A model generated the notes under the pieces. That model saw nothing but the letters and a program-made list of their open reading frames with translations, did not search any database and was not told where the DNA came from. From contig NZ_CP034539.1 of the NCBI RefSeq assembly GCF_003963535.1, positions 7,874,001 to 7,938,000 on the forward strand: a stretch of 64,000 bases of DNA, given 5' to 3'. How positions within the stretch are numbered: position 1 is the stretch's first letter; each line of letters starts with the position of its first letter. Positions 25,553 through 34,039 of the stretch are shown here, one piece after another. Origin of the DNA: Streptomyces cyaneochromogenes (GTDB taxonomy: Bacteria > Actinomycetota > Actinomycetes > Streptomycetales > Streptomycetaceae). A program made the position numbers and the translations under genes.

Positions 25553-26506
25553 TCACTTCCGCTCGGGCCGCCCGTCGGTGTCCGCGGTGGACTCCTCGAC
25601 GGCGACATGCTCGGAGAAGGGGTCGACGGCGGCCTGCTCGGTGGCCGGTCGGACGGCGGTCTGCTGGACGGCCGCCTGCTCGACGGCGGTCTGTCGGCCG
25701 GCGGTCTGCTCGCCGGCCTGCTCGGCCGCGGGATCCTGCGGCGGCTGGGCGGCCCCCCGCTCCAGGAACCGCAGCAGCTCCACCGGGATCGGCAGCACCA
25801 ACGTGGAGTTCTTCTCCGCCGCCACCGCCATCACCGTCTGCAGCAGGCGCAGCTGGAGGGCGGAGGGCGCGTCGGCCATCTGGTGCGCGGCCTCGGCCAG
25901 CTTCTTGGAGGCCTGGAGTTCGGCGTCGGCGTTGATGACCCGGGCCCGCCGCTCGCGGTCGGCCTCCGCCTGCCGGGCCATGGAGCGCTTCATCGACTCC
26001 GGCAGCGACACGTCCTTGATCTCGACACGGTCGATCTGCACGCCCCAGCCCATGGCCGGACTGTCGATCATCAGCTCGAGGCCCTCGTTGAGCTTCTCGC
26101 GGTTGGACAGCAGATCGTCCAGATCGCTCTTGCCGATGATCGAGCGCAGCGACGTCTGTGCCATCTGGGAGACCGCGAAGCGGTAGTCCTCGACGTTGAT
26201 GATCGCGGCCGCGGCGTCCACGACCTTGAAGTACACGACCGCGTCGACCCGTACGGTCACGTTGTCGCGGGTGATGCCCTCCTGGGCGGGCACGGGCATC
26301 GTCACGATCTGCATGTTGACCTTGTGCAGCCGGTCCACGGCGGGGACGATCAGCGTGAATCCCGGCGGGCGTACCGTGCCGCGCAGCCGTCCGAGCCGCA
26401 GGATCACCCCACGCTCGTACTGCTTGACGACCCGCGCGGCGGCCGCGAGATACACCAGCCCCGCCGCACCGGCCGCCACGGCCGCTCCCAGCAGCTCCTC
26501 GACCAT
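25553..26506 (-). CDS. slipin / SPFH (stomatin-prohibitin) membrane protein
   Basis: A 317-residue protein with an N-terminal membrane helix (LGAAVAAGAAGLVYLAAA) followed by the SPFH domain: VVKQYERGVILRLGRLRG, VDAVVYFKVVDAAAAI, QTSLRSIIGKSDLDDLLSNRE and GVQIDRVEIKDVSLPE. A helical coiled region follows (residues ~185-240). The last ~60 residues are an Ala/Val/Gln-rich tail with repeated AAV-QTAV elements. Such proteins form membrane microdomain scaffolds. A strong hairpin separates it from the upstream SulP gene. Confidence 0.88.
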   Translation of the reverse strand: MVEELLGAAVAAGAAGLVYLAAAARVVKQYERGVILRLGRLRGTVRPPGFTLIVPAVDRLHKVNMQIVTMPVPAQEGITRDNVTVRVDAVVYFKVVDAAAAIINVEDYRFAVSQMAQTSLRSIIGKSDLDDLLSNREKLNEGLELMIDSPAMGWGVQIDRVEIKDVSLPESMKRSMARQAEADRERRARVINADAELQASKKLAEAAHQMADAPSALQLRLLQTVMAVAAEKNSTLVLPIPVELLRFLERGAAQPPQDPAAEQAGEQTAGRQTAVEQAAVQQTAVRPATEQAAVDPFSEHVAVEESTADTDGRPERK

Positions 26507-26564
26507 GACGACCTCCTGACCGAGAGGCCCGTTCCCTGTGCACCTGTAACGATATGCCCGGTGT

Positions 26565-26596
26565 CTGGTCCGGGGCCATGGACGGCCCCGGACCAG
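26565..26596 (-). terminator. hairpin terminator downstream of the SulP gene
   Basis: A perfect 13-bp stem (CTGGTCCGGGGCC and its complement) with a six-base loop ATGGAC. It lies 32 bp downstream of the SulP stop and about 60 bp before the slipin start, both on the minus strand. This matches the stem-only terminators common in Streptomyces. Confidence 0.75.
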
Positions 26597-26627
26597 GGGT
26601 CATACCTCAGCGGGAGTCATACGCCGG

Positions 26628-28094
26628 TCAGGGCGCCGTGACCCGCACCGGGTCCGTGCCCGCCGCGCTGTGCCGCTCGGCCCAGTTCTCCAGGGCCGTC
26701 CGGCAGGCGTGGTCGAGGTGGTGCAGGCCGGACAGGTCCAGCTCCACCGGGCGGTCCTGCGGGAGGGCCTCCAGGCTGTCGAGGATCTTCGGCAGCCTGA
26801 GGAAGGTCGCGTTGCCCGACAGGTACGTCTGGATGGGGCCCGCGCCCTTGTCTATGATCTCCAGCTTTATGTGCGAGGCCTCCCAGGCGGTCTTGGCGAT
26901 GGACAGGGCCAGACCGATGAGCACGCCCTCGAACATGTTCACCGCGACGATGGAGACGGCGGTGGCGACGAGGATCAGGGCCTCGCCCCGGTGGCCCCGC
27001 CACAGGGAGACGATTCCGCGGAAGGGGATCAGCTTCCAGCCCGAGTGGACCAGGATGCCGGCCAGCGCGGGTATCGGGATGAGTGCCAGCGTGGCCGGGA
27101 GCAGCGCCGCGAACAGCAGCAGCCACACGCCGTGCATGACCCGGGACGCCTTGGTCTTGGCTCCTGCCTGGACGTTGGCGGAGCTGCGCACGATGACCGC
27201 GGTCATCGGCAGCGCGCCGAGGGCGCCGCAGACGGCGTTGCCCGCGCCCTGTGCCATCAGCTCCTTGTCGTACTCGGTGCGCGGCCCGTCGTGCAGCCGG
27301 TCCACGGCCGCGGCGCTGAACAGCGACTCGGCCGACGCGATGAGCGTGAAGGCGATGATCGTGCCGATCACACCGACGTCGGCGAGCTCGCCGAAGGCGC
27401 TCAGGGACGGCGGCTGGATGGAGCCCAGCAGGCCCTTGACCTCGACGGTTGCGACGGGCAGCGAGAACACCGCGGCGGTGGCCGTCGCCAGCCCGACCGC
27501 GGCGAGCGGACCGGGGATCGTGCGCACCTTGCCCGGCATCCGCTTCCACAGCACGAGCACGGCGACGGTGCCGGCGCCGAGTCCGATCGAGGCCAGCGCG
27601 TCGGTGCTCCCGACGGCCTGGACGAGTGCGCTCGGCAGCCCGGCTATTTTCTCCAGACCGGAGGCGGGCGCCTTGGCGTCCGCGACCGCGTAGAGCTGTC
27701 CGGCGATGAGCACCAGGCCGATACCGGCCAGCATGCCCTCGACGACCGAGACCGAGATGGCCCGGAAGTAGCGCCCCAGCTTCAGGGCGCCCATGAGCAG
27801 CTGGAGCAGGCCGGTGGCGAGCACGAGCACACCGAGGACCGGCAGCCCGAACTCCTGCACGGCCTCGAAGACCAGCACGGTCAGACCGGCGGCGGGCCCG
27901 GAGACCTGAAGGCTGCTGCCACGCATCAGCCCGGTGACGATGCCGCCCACGATGCCGGTGACGAGCCCGAGCTCGGCCGGTACACCGGAGGCTACGGCCA
28001 CGCCCACGCACAGCGGCAGCGCGACCAGGAAGACGACCAACGAGGCGGCGAAGTCCTGCCGCAGGTGAGGGTATTTGGTCATCATGCCGATCAC
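26628..28094 (-). CDS. SulP-family anion transporter with STAS domain, probable bicarbonate transporter
   Basis: A 488-residue transporter with about 10-12 membrane helices. The SulP features begin with LRQDFAASLVVFLVALPLCVGVA and GLVTGIVGGIVTGLM. A C-terminal STAS-like region contains VELDLSGLHHLDHACRTALENW. The gene directly follows a beta-carbonic anhydrase gene, and its GTG start overlaps that stop by GTGA. The coupling suggests that it moves bicarbonate rather than sulfate, though substrate specificity is inference. An in-frame alternative start (ATG) lies four codons further in. Confidence 0.88.
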   Translation of the reverse strand: MIGMMTKYPHLRQDFAASLVVFLVALPLCVGVAVASGVPAELGLVTGIVGGIVTGLMRGSSLQVSGPAAGLTVLVFEAVQEFGLPVLGVLVLATGLLQLLMGALKLGRYFRAISVSVVEGMLAGIGLVLIAGQLYAVADAKAPASGLEKIAGLPSALVQAVGSTDALASIGLGAGTVAVLVLWKRMPGKVRTIPGPLAAVGLATATAAVFSLPVATVEVKGLLGSIQPPSLSAFGELADVGVIGTIIAFTLIASAESLFSAAAVDRLHDGPRTEYDKELMAQGAGNAVCGALGALPMTAVIVRSSANVQAGAKTKASRVMHGVWLLLFAALLPATLALIPIPALAGILVHSGWKLIPFRGIVSLWRGHRGEALILVATAVSIVAVNMFEGVLIGLALSIAKTAWEASHIKLEIIDKGAGPIQTYLSGNATFLRLPKILDSLEALPQDRPVELDLSGLHHLDHACRTALENWAERHSAAGTDPVRVTAP

Positions 28095-28669
28095 AGCGCC
28101 TCGAACGCGTCGGTCTCGGCGCTGTGGGCGCGCACGGCGCCCTTGTGCACCTCGTAGTACCAGCCGTGCAGGGTCAGTTGACGTTCCTTCAGCTTCTTCT
28201 CGATGAACGGGTACGAGCGCAGCCGCAGCAGCTGCGTCAGCACATGGGCCTGGACGCCCTCGGCGACCTCCGGGTCCTCTGCGGCACCGGTCGGGCGCGG
28301 GGTGGCGTGCGAGAGCCAGTCGCGCACGGCCGGTACGGCGTCCAGGTCGTCGCCACGCACCAGCGCGCCGACGGCCCCGCAGTGGGAGTGGCCGCAGACC
28401 ACGATGTCGCTGACGCCGAGGACCTCCACGGCGTACTCGATGGTGGCCGCCTCGCTGGTGGGGTGCTCGGAGGCGTACGGCGGGACGATGTTGCCCGCGG
28501 TGCGCAGCTCGAAGAGCTCGCCGGGACGGGCGCCCGTGATCAGGGCCGGAACGACCCGGGAATCGGAGCAGGTGATGAACAGGACCTGGGGGGACTGACC
28601 GGCGGCCAGCTGGGCGAACTCCTCAGGGCGCTGTCCGAACGAACGGGCGTTGTCGATGAGGGGCTGCAT
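28091..28669 (-). CDS. beta-class carbonic anhydrase
   Basis: A 192-residue zinc enzyme interconverting CO2 and bicarbonate in the cytoplasm. Zinc ligands are the Cys of FITCSDSRVVP and the His and Cys of CGHSHCGAV; the Asp-Arg dyad in CSDSR is present. The gene is first in a two-gene operon with the SulP transporter and overlaps its start, so hydration and transport are produced together. Confidence 0.93.
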   Translation of the reverse strand: MQPLIDNARSFGQRPEEFAQLAAGQSPQVLFITCSDSRVVPALITGARPGELFELRTAGNIVPPYASEHPTSEAATIEYAVEVLGVSDIVVCGHSHCGAVGALVRGDDLDAVPAVRDWLSHATPRPTGAAEDPEVAEGVQAHVLTQLLRLRSYPFIEKKLKERQLTLHGWYYEVHKGAVRAHSAETDAFEAL

Positions 28670-28750
28670 ATGTGGTGACTCCTCCTGGCGCGCCGCAGTG
28701 GCGCGTCGGGGCTTACATGACAGAGGTGGGGGGTGTGACTGCTCTGCTTC

Positions 28751-29155
28751 TCAGCAGCGGAAGACCTGAAGTGCGGCCGGAGTGTGGGACACCGAGGGTC
28801 TCGACGTGCGCTGGTGCGCGGCGCCGGTTCTGGCCGGCTCGTGCGTGGCCGCGGGGTCCCGGGTGAGCAGGGGCCGACAGGGCGCCTCGGGCCCGGAATC
28901 GGCGATACGCAGACGGTCGCGGGTGCGCAACGGACCGGTCGGGTCCCCATCGCCCGACGGTATGCAGTGGCGGGACGTGAGGGTTTCGTCGCGCAGCGCC
29001 TTCCCGGACAGCTTGATTCCGGGCTGGGCTTTGGCCTCTGCCTGACTGACTGTGTGCGCGTCTGCGAAGTACGCGGCAGGTGCGAAGAACTGGAGGGCGA
29101 GCAGGACGGCGGCGAGGAGCGAAACCACGGTCCGGGCCGTCGTACCTCGGAACAT
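28751..29155 (-). CDS. small secreted protein of unknown function
   Basis: A 134-residue protein with a convincing signal peptide (TVVSLLAAVLLALQFFAPAAYFADA), so about 100 residues would be exported. The mature part is polar with two cysteines (SRHCIPSGDG and the C-terminal Cys), and I recognise no domain. It lies 82 bp upstream of the carbonic anhydrase on the same strand. Its own upstream region has a tandem TTGGTCAA repeat. Confidence 0.6.
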   Translation of the reverse strand: MFRGTTARTVVSLLAAVLLALQFFAPAAYFADAHTVSQAEAKAQPGIKLSGKALRDETLTSRHCIPSGDGDPTGPLRTRDRLRIADSGPEAPCRPLLTRDPAATHEPARTGAAHQRTSRPSVSHTPAALQVFRC

Positions 29156-29199
29156 GCGCCCCCCTCCAGTGAGTCCACACCTCTTGCGCGAGCCAACAC

Positions 29200-29218
29200 T
29201 TGGTCAACCGTTGGTCAA
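29200..29218. promoter_or_regulatory. tandem TTGGTCAA repeat upstream of the small secreted protein gene
   Basis: TTGGTCAA occurs twice (29200-29207 and 29211-29218) with an 11-bp period, 45-63 bp upstream of the ATG at 29155. One helical-turn spacing is typical for a tandem activator site. Read on the minus strand the repeats give TTGACCAA, so they could also supply a -35 element. No clear -10 was found. Confidence 0.35.
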
Positions 29219-29307
29219 GAAACACATTAGCCCGGCAAAGTTGTTTGCAGGGTTAACTTAACGTTTCAAGCTGAAGAGAGCCTGAAACGCGTGGGTGGGA
29301 TGGCCGG

Positions 29308-29332
29308 AACTCCCCCTTGACCAGGGGGAGTT
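29308..29332 (-). terminator. hairpin terminator downstream of zapE
   Basis: AACTCCCCC, a seven-base loop TTGACCA and GGGGGAGTT form a perfect 9-bp stem. It starts 17 bp past the zapE stop, reading on the minus strand. Confidence 0.75.
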
Positions 29333-29348
29333 GGCGGGTTAGGGGGCG

Positions 29349-30461
29349 TCAGGCGCCGACGACACCCTTCGCGTCGCGCGCGAGGGCGGTGAGGCGCGAG
29401 ATGGCGCGGAAGTACTTCTTGCGGTAGCCGCCCTTCAGCATCTCCTCGCTGAAGAGCTTGTCGAAGGGCAGTCCCGAGGCCAGGACGGGCACTTCGCGGT
29501 CGTAGAGCCGGTCGGCGAGGACGACGAGACGCAGGGCCGTCGACTGGTCGGGAATCGGCTGTACGTCGGTCAGGCAGACCGCCTTGAGCCCGTCGGTCAG
29601 CGCGCCGTAGCGGCTGGGGTGGACACGGGCCAGGTGGTCCAGCAGGTGCGGGAAGTGGTCGAGCGAGGCGCCCTCGGTGGCGTACGCCGCCTTCGTCACC
29701 TGTTCGTCGGAGTACGGCGCCGGCGCCTCGGGCAGGCCGCGGTGGCGGTAGTCCTCGCCGTCGATGCGCAGCGTGCGGAAGCGGGCCGACAGGCCCTGGA
29801 TCTCGCGCAGGAAGTCGGCAGCCGCGAAGCGGCCCTCGCCGAGCTTGCCGGGCAGGGTGTTGGAGGTGGCGGCGAGCGCGACGCCCGCGTCGACCAGCTT
29901 GCCCAGCAGGCTGGAGACGAGGACGGTGTCGCCCGGGTCGTCCAGTTCGAACTCGTCGATGCACAGGAGGCGGTGACCGGAGAGGGTCTGCACCGTCTGC
30001 TGGAAGCCGAGGGCGCCGACGAGGTTGGTCAGCTCCACGAAGGTGCCGAACGCCTTGAGGGACGGCTCGGCCGGGGTGGCGTGCCAGAGGGAGGCGAGCA
30101 GGTGGGTCTTGCCGACGCCGTAGCCGCCGTCGAGGTAGACGCCACGGGGCCCGGCCGGGGTCTTCGGCGCCTTGGACCGGCCGAACCCGAGGAAGCCGCG
30201 CTTGCCGGCCTTCCCGGCACCGCTGGCGTGCGCACCGCCGAGTCCGCCCGCGAAGGTCTCCAGCACACCGACCGCCTCGGTCTGGCTGGGCTGGTTCGGG
30301 TCCGGGATGTACGTGCTGAAGCGGACCGAGTCGAAGCGCGGCGGCGGCACCATCTCGGCGACAAGCCGGTCCGCGGGGACGTGCGGCTCGCGGGCGCACA
30401 GGGACAGCGGGCTCGCTTCGGCTATCGGGTGCGTACCGGAGGCGGCGGAGGAGGACGACAC
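29349..30461 (-). CDS. zapE: ZapE / AFG1-like ATPase
   Basis: A 370-residue P-loop ATPase. Walker A is GGYGVGKTHLL, Walker B is LLCIDEFELDD, and the family segment FVELTNLVGALG lies between them. A later ATSNTLPGKLGEGRF segment is the sensor region. ZapE-type proteins interact with the divisome in proteobacteria; the role in Streptomyces is not established by sequence. About 40 residues around AHASGAGKAGKRGFLGFGRSK just before Walker A look like a lineage insert. Transcription is divergent from the reductase gene. Confidence 0.9.
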   Translation of the reverse strand: MSSSSAASGTHPIAEASPLSLCAREPHVPADRLVAEMVPPPRFDSVRFSTYIPDPNQPSQTEAVGVLETFAGGLGGAHASGAGKAGKRGFLGFGRSKAPKTPAGPRGVYLDGGYGVGKTHLLASLWHATPAEPSLKAFGTFVELTNLVGALGFQQTVQTLSGHRLLCIDEFELDDPGDTVLVSSLLGKLVDAGVALAATSNTLPGKLGEGRFAAADFLREIQGLSARFRTLRIDGEDYRHRGLPEAPAPYSDEQVTKAAYATEGASLDHFPHLLDHLARVHPSRYGALTDGLKAVCLTDVQPIPDQSTALRLVVLADRLYDREVPVLASGLPFDKLFSEEMLKGGYRKKYFRAISRLTALARDAKGVVGA

Positions 30462-30498
30462 GGTTCACCATGCTAAGCGCCGTGCCACACTCCATGAC

Positions 30499-31911
30499 AT
30501 GCGACGCCTGTTCCCTGTGACCGACGAAACAGCAGCGAGGGCCTCCGGCGGTTCGGCCGTGGACGACGGGGCCGGAGTGGTCGAAGGGGGGCCTGTGGCC
30601 GGTGCCCCCGGTGGGGGCGGTGTGCGCGGGGATTCCGGCGATGCCGCGGGTCCCGGCGCGGCCGGCGGAGCTCGTGATGAGCGAGGGTCGGGGATCCCTG
30701 GGGCGCGTCCCGACTCTGCGGGCCCCGGAGGGGCGGGACGGACCGATGGCCGTCGGGAGGAGGCCGGGGGTGCCGGGGTGGGCCCTGAGGGCGGTCGCCC
30801 GGGCGGCGAGGTCGGGGGCGGTGCATCCGGTGGCGCATCCGGGGGCGGTGGCCCTGCGGGCGGGTCGGACGAGAGCAGAGGCCCGGTGGATGGCGTGGCC
30901 GGGGTTGGTGGGCGGGCAGGTGGGGCGGCCGGGGTCGGTGGTCCCGCGAGTGGTGTGGCCGAGCGTGGTGGCCCGGCTGCCGGGGCGGACGAGGGCGGTG
31001 GCCCGGCGGTTGGGGTGGCCGGGGACGGTGGGCCCGCCGGTGGAGTGGCCGAGGGTGGTGGCGCGGCGGTCGGGTTGGTCGGGGGCGGTGGCCCGGCTGG
31101 CGTCGGCGGCGATGGGGTCGAGCGCGGGGCTCGTCGTGACGCCGTTGGCGGAGCCGGCTTCCCCGGCGCCGATCTGGCCGACCGGGAGTGGAGCCTCGCC
31201 GAGCTCGCCGCCGCCTATGCCTACCCACGCCCGGCGCCTGGCGGCCGGCAGCCGTGGTTGCGGGCCAACATGGTGTCCACGCTGGACGGCGCCGCCCAGC
31301 ACGACGGACGTTCGCAGCCCATCTCCTGCGCGGCCGACATGCGGATCTTCGGCACCCTGCGGGCGCTGGCGGATGTCGTGATCGTGGGTGCCGAAACGGT
31401 ACGTCAGGAGGGGTACCGTCCGGCACGCGCGCGTGCCGAGTTCGCGCAGGCGCGCGAGGCGGCCGGGCAGGGGCCCGCACCGGCCATCGCGGTGGTCAGC
31501 GCGAGCCTGGACCTGGACTACACCCTGCCGCTCTTCACCTCGCCGTCGGTGCCGACCCTGATCCTCACGGGCGCCGCGGCGGCCCCGGACCGGATCGCGG
31601 CGGCGGAGAAGGCGGGCGCGCGGGTGGTGATCGCCGGTGACGGCGTCGGCGTGGACCCCGTCCGGGCCGTCCAGGCTCTCGCCGAGCTCGGCCACACCCG
31701 GCTGCTGACCGAGGGAGGGCCGCGGCTGCTCGGCCAGCTGGTGGCCGCCGGTGTGCTCGACGAGCTCTGTCTGACGATCTCCCCGATGCTGACCGCAGGT
31801 GACGCCCAGCGCATCGCCGGCGGGCCCTCGGTGGCGGTCCCCGAACGGTTCGAGCTGGCGTCCTTGCTGGAGGAGGACGGCTTCCTGTTCGGCCGGTACC
31901 GGCGGAGGTGA
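30499..31911 (+). CDS. pyrimidine reductase-family (RibD C-terminal domain) protein with long Gly-rich insertion
   Basis: A 470-residue protein. The first ~10 residues (MRRLFPVTDE) and residues from ~228 on (DREWSLAELAAAYAYPRP) match the normal Streptomyces family, which is ~250 residues long. RibD-C features are ANMVSTLDGAAQ, ADVVIVGAETVRQEGYRP and LLTEGGPRLLGQL, the NADPH-dependent reductase fold of riboflavin or folate-like pathways. Between them sit ~215 extra residues of nearly pure Gly/Ala/Val/Pro/Asp, including eight 10-residue repeats. The reductase is probably active with a disordered tail. ATG 30499 is used; the frame is open upstream but overlaps zapE. Confidence 0.83.
   Translation: MRRLFPVTDETAARASGGSAVDDGAGVVEGGPVAGAPGGGGVRGDSGDAAGPGAAGGARDERGSGIPGARPDSAGPGGAGRTDGRREEAGGAGVGPEGGRPGGEVGGGASGGASGGGGPAGGSDESRGPVDGVAGVGGRAGGAAGVGGPASGVAERGGPAAGADEGGGPAVGVAGDGGPAGGVAEGGGAAVGLVGGGGPAGVGGDGVERGARRDAVGGAGFPGADLADREWSLAELAAAYAYPRPAPGGRQPWLRANMVSTLDGAAQHDGRSQPISCAADMRIFGTLRALADVVIVGAETVRQEGYRPARARAEFAQAREAAGQGPAPAIAVVSASLDLDYTLPLFTSPSVPTLILTGAAAAPDRIAAAEKAGARVVIAGDGVGVDPVRAVQALAELGHTRLLTEGGPRLLGQLVAAGVLDELCLTISPMLTAGDAQRIAGGPSVAVPERFELASLLEEDGFLFGRYRRR
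30877..31116 (+). repeat. eight tandem 30-bp repeats encoding GGPAxGVAxG
   Basis: The coding sequence repeats with an exact 30-bp period from 30877 to 31116. The eight units read RGPVDGVAGV, GGRAGGAAGV, GGPASGVAER, GGPAAGADEG, GGPAVGVAGD, GGPAGGVAEG, GGAAVGLVGG and GGPAGVGGDG. Frame is kept throughout. The units have diverged at the DNA level, so the expansion is not brand-new. Confidence 0.85.
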
Positions 31912-32009
31912 GGTTGGTCCGGACATGGGTCCTCTGGACGCCGTGATCCTGAAAACGGCGGAATCCACCGTTCCGTTTAGCTTCCGCCGGGCACACTAAA
32001 AATCGCAGT

Positions 32010-32027
32010 CCCCGTGCGAGCACGGGG
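32010..32027 (+). terminator. short GC hairpin between the reductase gene and the downstream small gene
   Basis: CCCCGTGCGAGCACGGGG folds into a 7-8 bp stem with a tiny loop, 99 bp past the reductase stop and 30 bp before the next start. It may end the reductase transcript or sit in the leader of the next gene. Confidence 0.4.
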
Positions 32028-32056
32028 CAGGATGGTTTCCGCAGAAGGGGCGCCCG

Positions 32057-32530
32057 GTGTTCACAAGCGTTTTGATGATCGAGAAGGCCCTGACGTCCGC
32101 CGACGTGGAGTTCGTCACCACCTTGCACGGGGACGAGGAGGTCTCCTTCCATGTGCTGCTCCAGCCGCGGGGCGAACAGGCCGACCGGCTGTTGCGCGCC
32201 ATCGACGACATCGCGCTCGGCGAGCTGGACGAGGCCGTACGGGAAGGGAAGACACCCGAGGGCGAGGAGGCGATGAGTACCGGTGAGCGGGCGCTGGAGG
32301 TGTCGCTCACGGCCCTGCGCGGGGCCGGGGCGGAGGCCGAGGGGCGGCTGCTGGAGGATCATCCGCTCGACGCGCTGAGGGCCGTGGTGGACGAGGTCGG
32401 CGCGGATGAGGTCATCGTGTTGACCGACCCCCACTACGTGGAGGAGTTCTTCCATCGGGACTGGGCGTCGAGGGCTCGGCACAAGGTGGGAGTGCCGGTG
32501 CTGAAGCTGTTCTCGCACAGCAAGGCGTAG
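32057..32530 (+). CDS. conserved protein of unknown function (157 residues)
   Basis: An acidic, soluble protein with alternating strands and helices (MFTSVLMIEKALTSADVEFV, then VEVSLTAL-like and DEVIVLTDPHYVEEFF segments). The C-terminal half resembles the Rossmann-like fold of universal-stress-type proteins, but no nucleotide motif is clear, so I do not name a function. The GTG start has AGAAGGGG upstream. It sits between the reductase and murC on the same strand. Confidence 0.7.
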   Translation: MFTSVLMIEKALTSADVEFVTTLHGDEEVSFHVLLQPRGEQADRLLRAIDDIALGELDEAVREGKTPEGEEAMSTGERALEVSLTALRGAGAEAEGRLLEDHPLDALRAVVDEVGADEVIVLTDPHYVEEFFHRDWASRARHKVGVPVLKLFSHSKA

Positions 32531-32637
32531 CGCCGTAGGGGCCGAGGAGGGCACAGCCCCGCGCCCCTGGGCGTTGCGGCCACCGCCAGCTAATAGGCTG
32601 AGGGCTCATCGTCGTACCGCATCTGGGGAGAACACAC

Positions 32638-34026
32638 ATGGCACCCGGCATTCCCTCCGCCATGGACCGACCGCACTTCATCGGCATCGGCGGGGCCGGG
32701 ATGTCGGGGATCGCGAAGATTCTCGCGCAGCGCGGGGCCGCGGTGGCCGGCAGCGACGCCAAGGAGTCCGGGACCGCCGCGGCGCTGCGGGCGCTGGGTG
32801 CGACCGTGCACATCGGGCATGCGGCGGAGCACCTCGCCGACGACGCGAGCTGTGTCGTGGTGTCGTCGGCGATCCGGCAGGACAACCCCGAGCTGGCCCG
32901 CGCCGCGGAGCTGGGCATCCCGGTCGTGCACCGGGCCGACGCGCTGGCCGCGCTGATGGACGGGCTGCGTCCGATCGCGGTCGCCGGAACGCACGGCAAG
33001 ACGACCACGACGTCGATGCTGGCGGTCTCCCTGACCGAGCTGGGCCTGAAGCCGTCGTACGCCATCGGCGGCGACCTGGACGCCCCCGGCTCGAACGCCC
33101 TGCACGGCGACGGGGACATCTTCGTCGCCGAGGCGGACGAATCGGACCGCAGCTTCCACAAGTACGCGCCCGAGGTCGCGATCGTCCTGAACGTCGAGCT
33201 GGACCACCACGCCAACTACGCGTCGATGGACGAGATCTACGAGTCCTTCGTGACGTTCGCCGACCGGATCGTCGACGGCGGCACCCTGGTGATCTCGGCC
33301 GACCAGGACGGGGCGCGGGAGTTGGCCCGGCGGGTGTCCGGGACCGTGCGGACGGTGACGTACGGCGAGGCTGAGGACGCCGACGTCCGGGTGCTGTCCG
33401 TGCTGGCGCAGGGGCTGAAGAGCCAGGTCACCGTCCTGCTGGACGGCCAGGAGCTCACCTTCGGGGTCTCGGTGCCCGGCCGCCACTACGCCCTCAACGC
33501 GGTGGCCGCCCTCGCGGCGGGCGCGGCCCTGGGCATCCCCGCCGCCGAGCTGGCCCCGGCGCTGGCCGCCTACACGGGTGTGAAGCGGCGGCTCCAGCTG
33601 AAGGGCGAGGCCGCGGGCGTCCAGGTCATCGACTCCTACGCCCACCACCCGACCGAGATGACGGCCGACCTGGAGGCCATGCGCGCGGCCGCCGGGGACG
33701 CCCGGATCCTGGTCGCCTACCAGCCCCACCTCTTCTCCCGCACCCAGGAACTGGGCAAGGAGATGGGCGATGCCCTCGCCCTCGCCGACTCCTCGCTGGT
33801 CCTGGACATCTACCCGGCCCGCGAGGACCCGATCCCCGGCGTCACCAGCGACCTGATCATCCAGGCGGCCCGGGTGGCCGGCGCCGAGGTGACGGCCGTG
33901 CACGACAAGTCCGAGGTTCCCGCGCTCGTCGCGGGAATGGCGAAGCCCGGTGATCTCGTTCTCACCATGGGCGCGGGCGATGTCACCGACCTCGGCCCGC
34001 TCATCCTGGACCGCCTGTCGAAGTGA
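32638..34026 (+). CDS. murC: UDP-N-acetylmuramate--L-alanine ligase
   Basis: A 462-residue ligase adding L-Ala to UDP-MurNAc, the first peptide step of peptidoglycan synthesis. The N-terminal nucleotide motif is FIGIGGAGMSGIAKIL, the ATP loop is GTHGKTTTTSM, followed by the VAEADESDRSF metal/substrate region and the C-terminal IDSYAHHPTEM and AYQPHLFSRT motifs. All catalytic regions are complete. Only 13 bp separate its stop from msrB, so the two are probably co-transcribed. Usual dcw-cluster genes are absent here, as in other Streptomyces with a detached murC. Confidence 0.96.
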   Translation: MAPGIPSAMDRPHFIGIGGAGMSGIAKILAQRGAAVAGSDAKESGTAAALRALGATVHIGHAAEHLADDASCVVVSSAIRQDNPELARAAELGIPVVHRADALAALMDGLRPIAVAGTHGKTTTTSMLAVSLTELGLKPSYAIGGDLDAPGSNALHGDGDIFVAEADESDRSFHKYAPEVAIVLNVELDHHANYASMDEIYESFVTFADRIVDGGTLVISADQDGARELARRVSGTVRTVTYGEAEDADVRVLSVLAQGLKSQVTVLLDGQELTFGVSVPGRHYALNAVAALAAGAALGIPAAELAPALAAYTGVKRRLQLKGEAAGVQVIDSYAHHPTEMTADLEAMRAAAGDARILVAYQPHLFSRTQELGKEMGDALALADSSLVLDIYPAREDPIPGVTSDLIIQAARVAGAEVTAVHDKSEVPALVAGMAKPGDLVLTMGAGDVTDLGPLILDRLSK

Positions 34027-34039
34027 GGGACGAGGACCC

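Noticed and set aside
29266..31968. 900-codon minus-strand frame across zapE and the reductase gene
   Set aside because: It is a composite shadow: part antisense to the Gly-rich repeat, part out-of-frame zapE. The real genes have clear motifs.
31940..31980. AACGG...CCGTT inverted repeat after the reductase gene
   Set aside because: Stem is imperfect; the hairpin at 32010-32027 is the better candidate.
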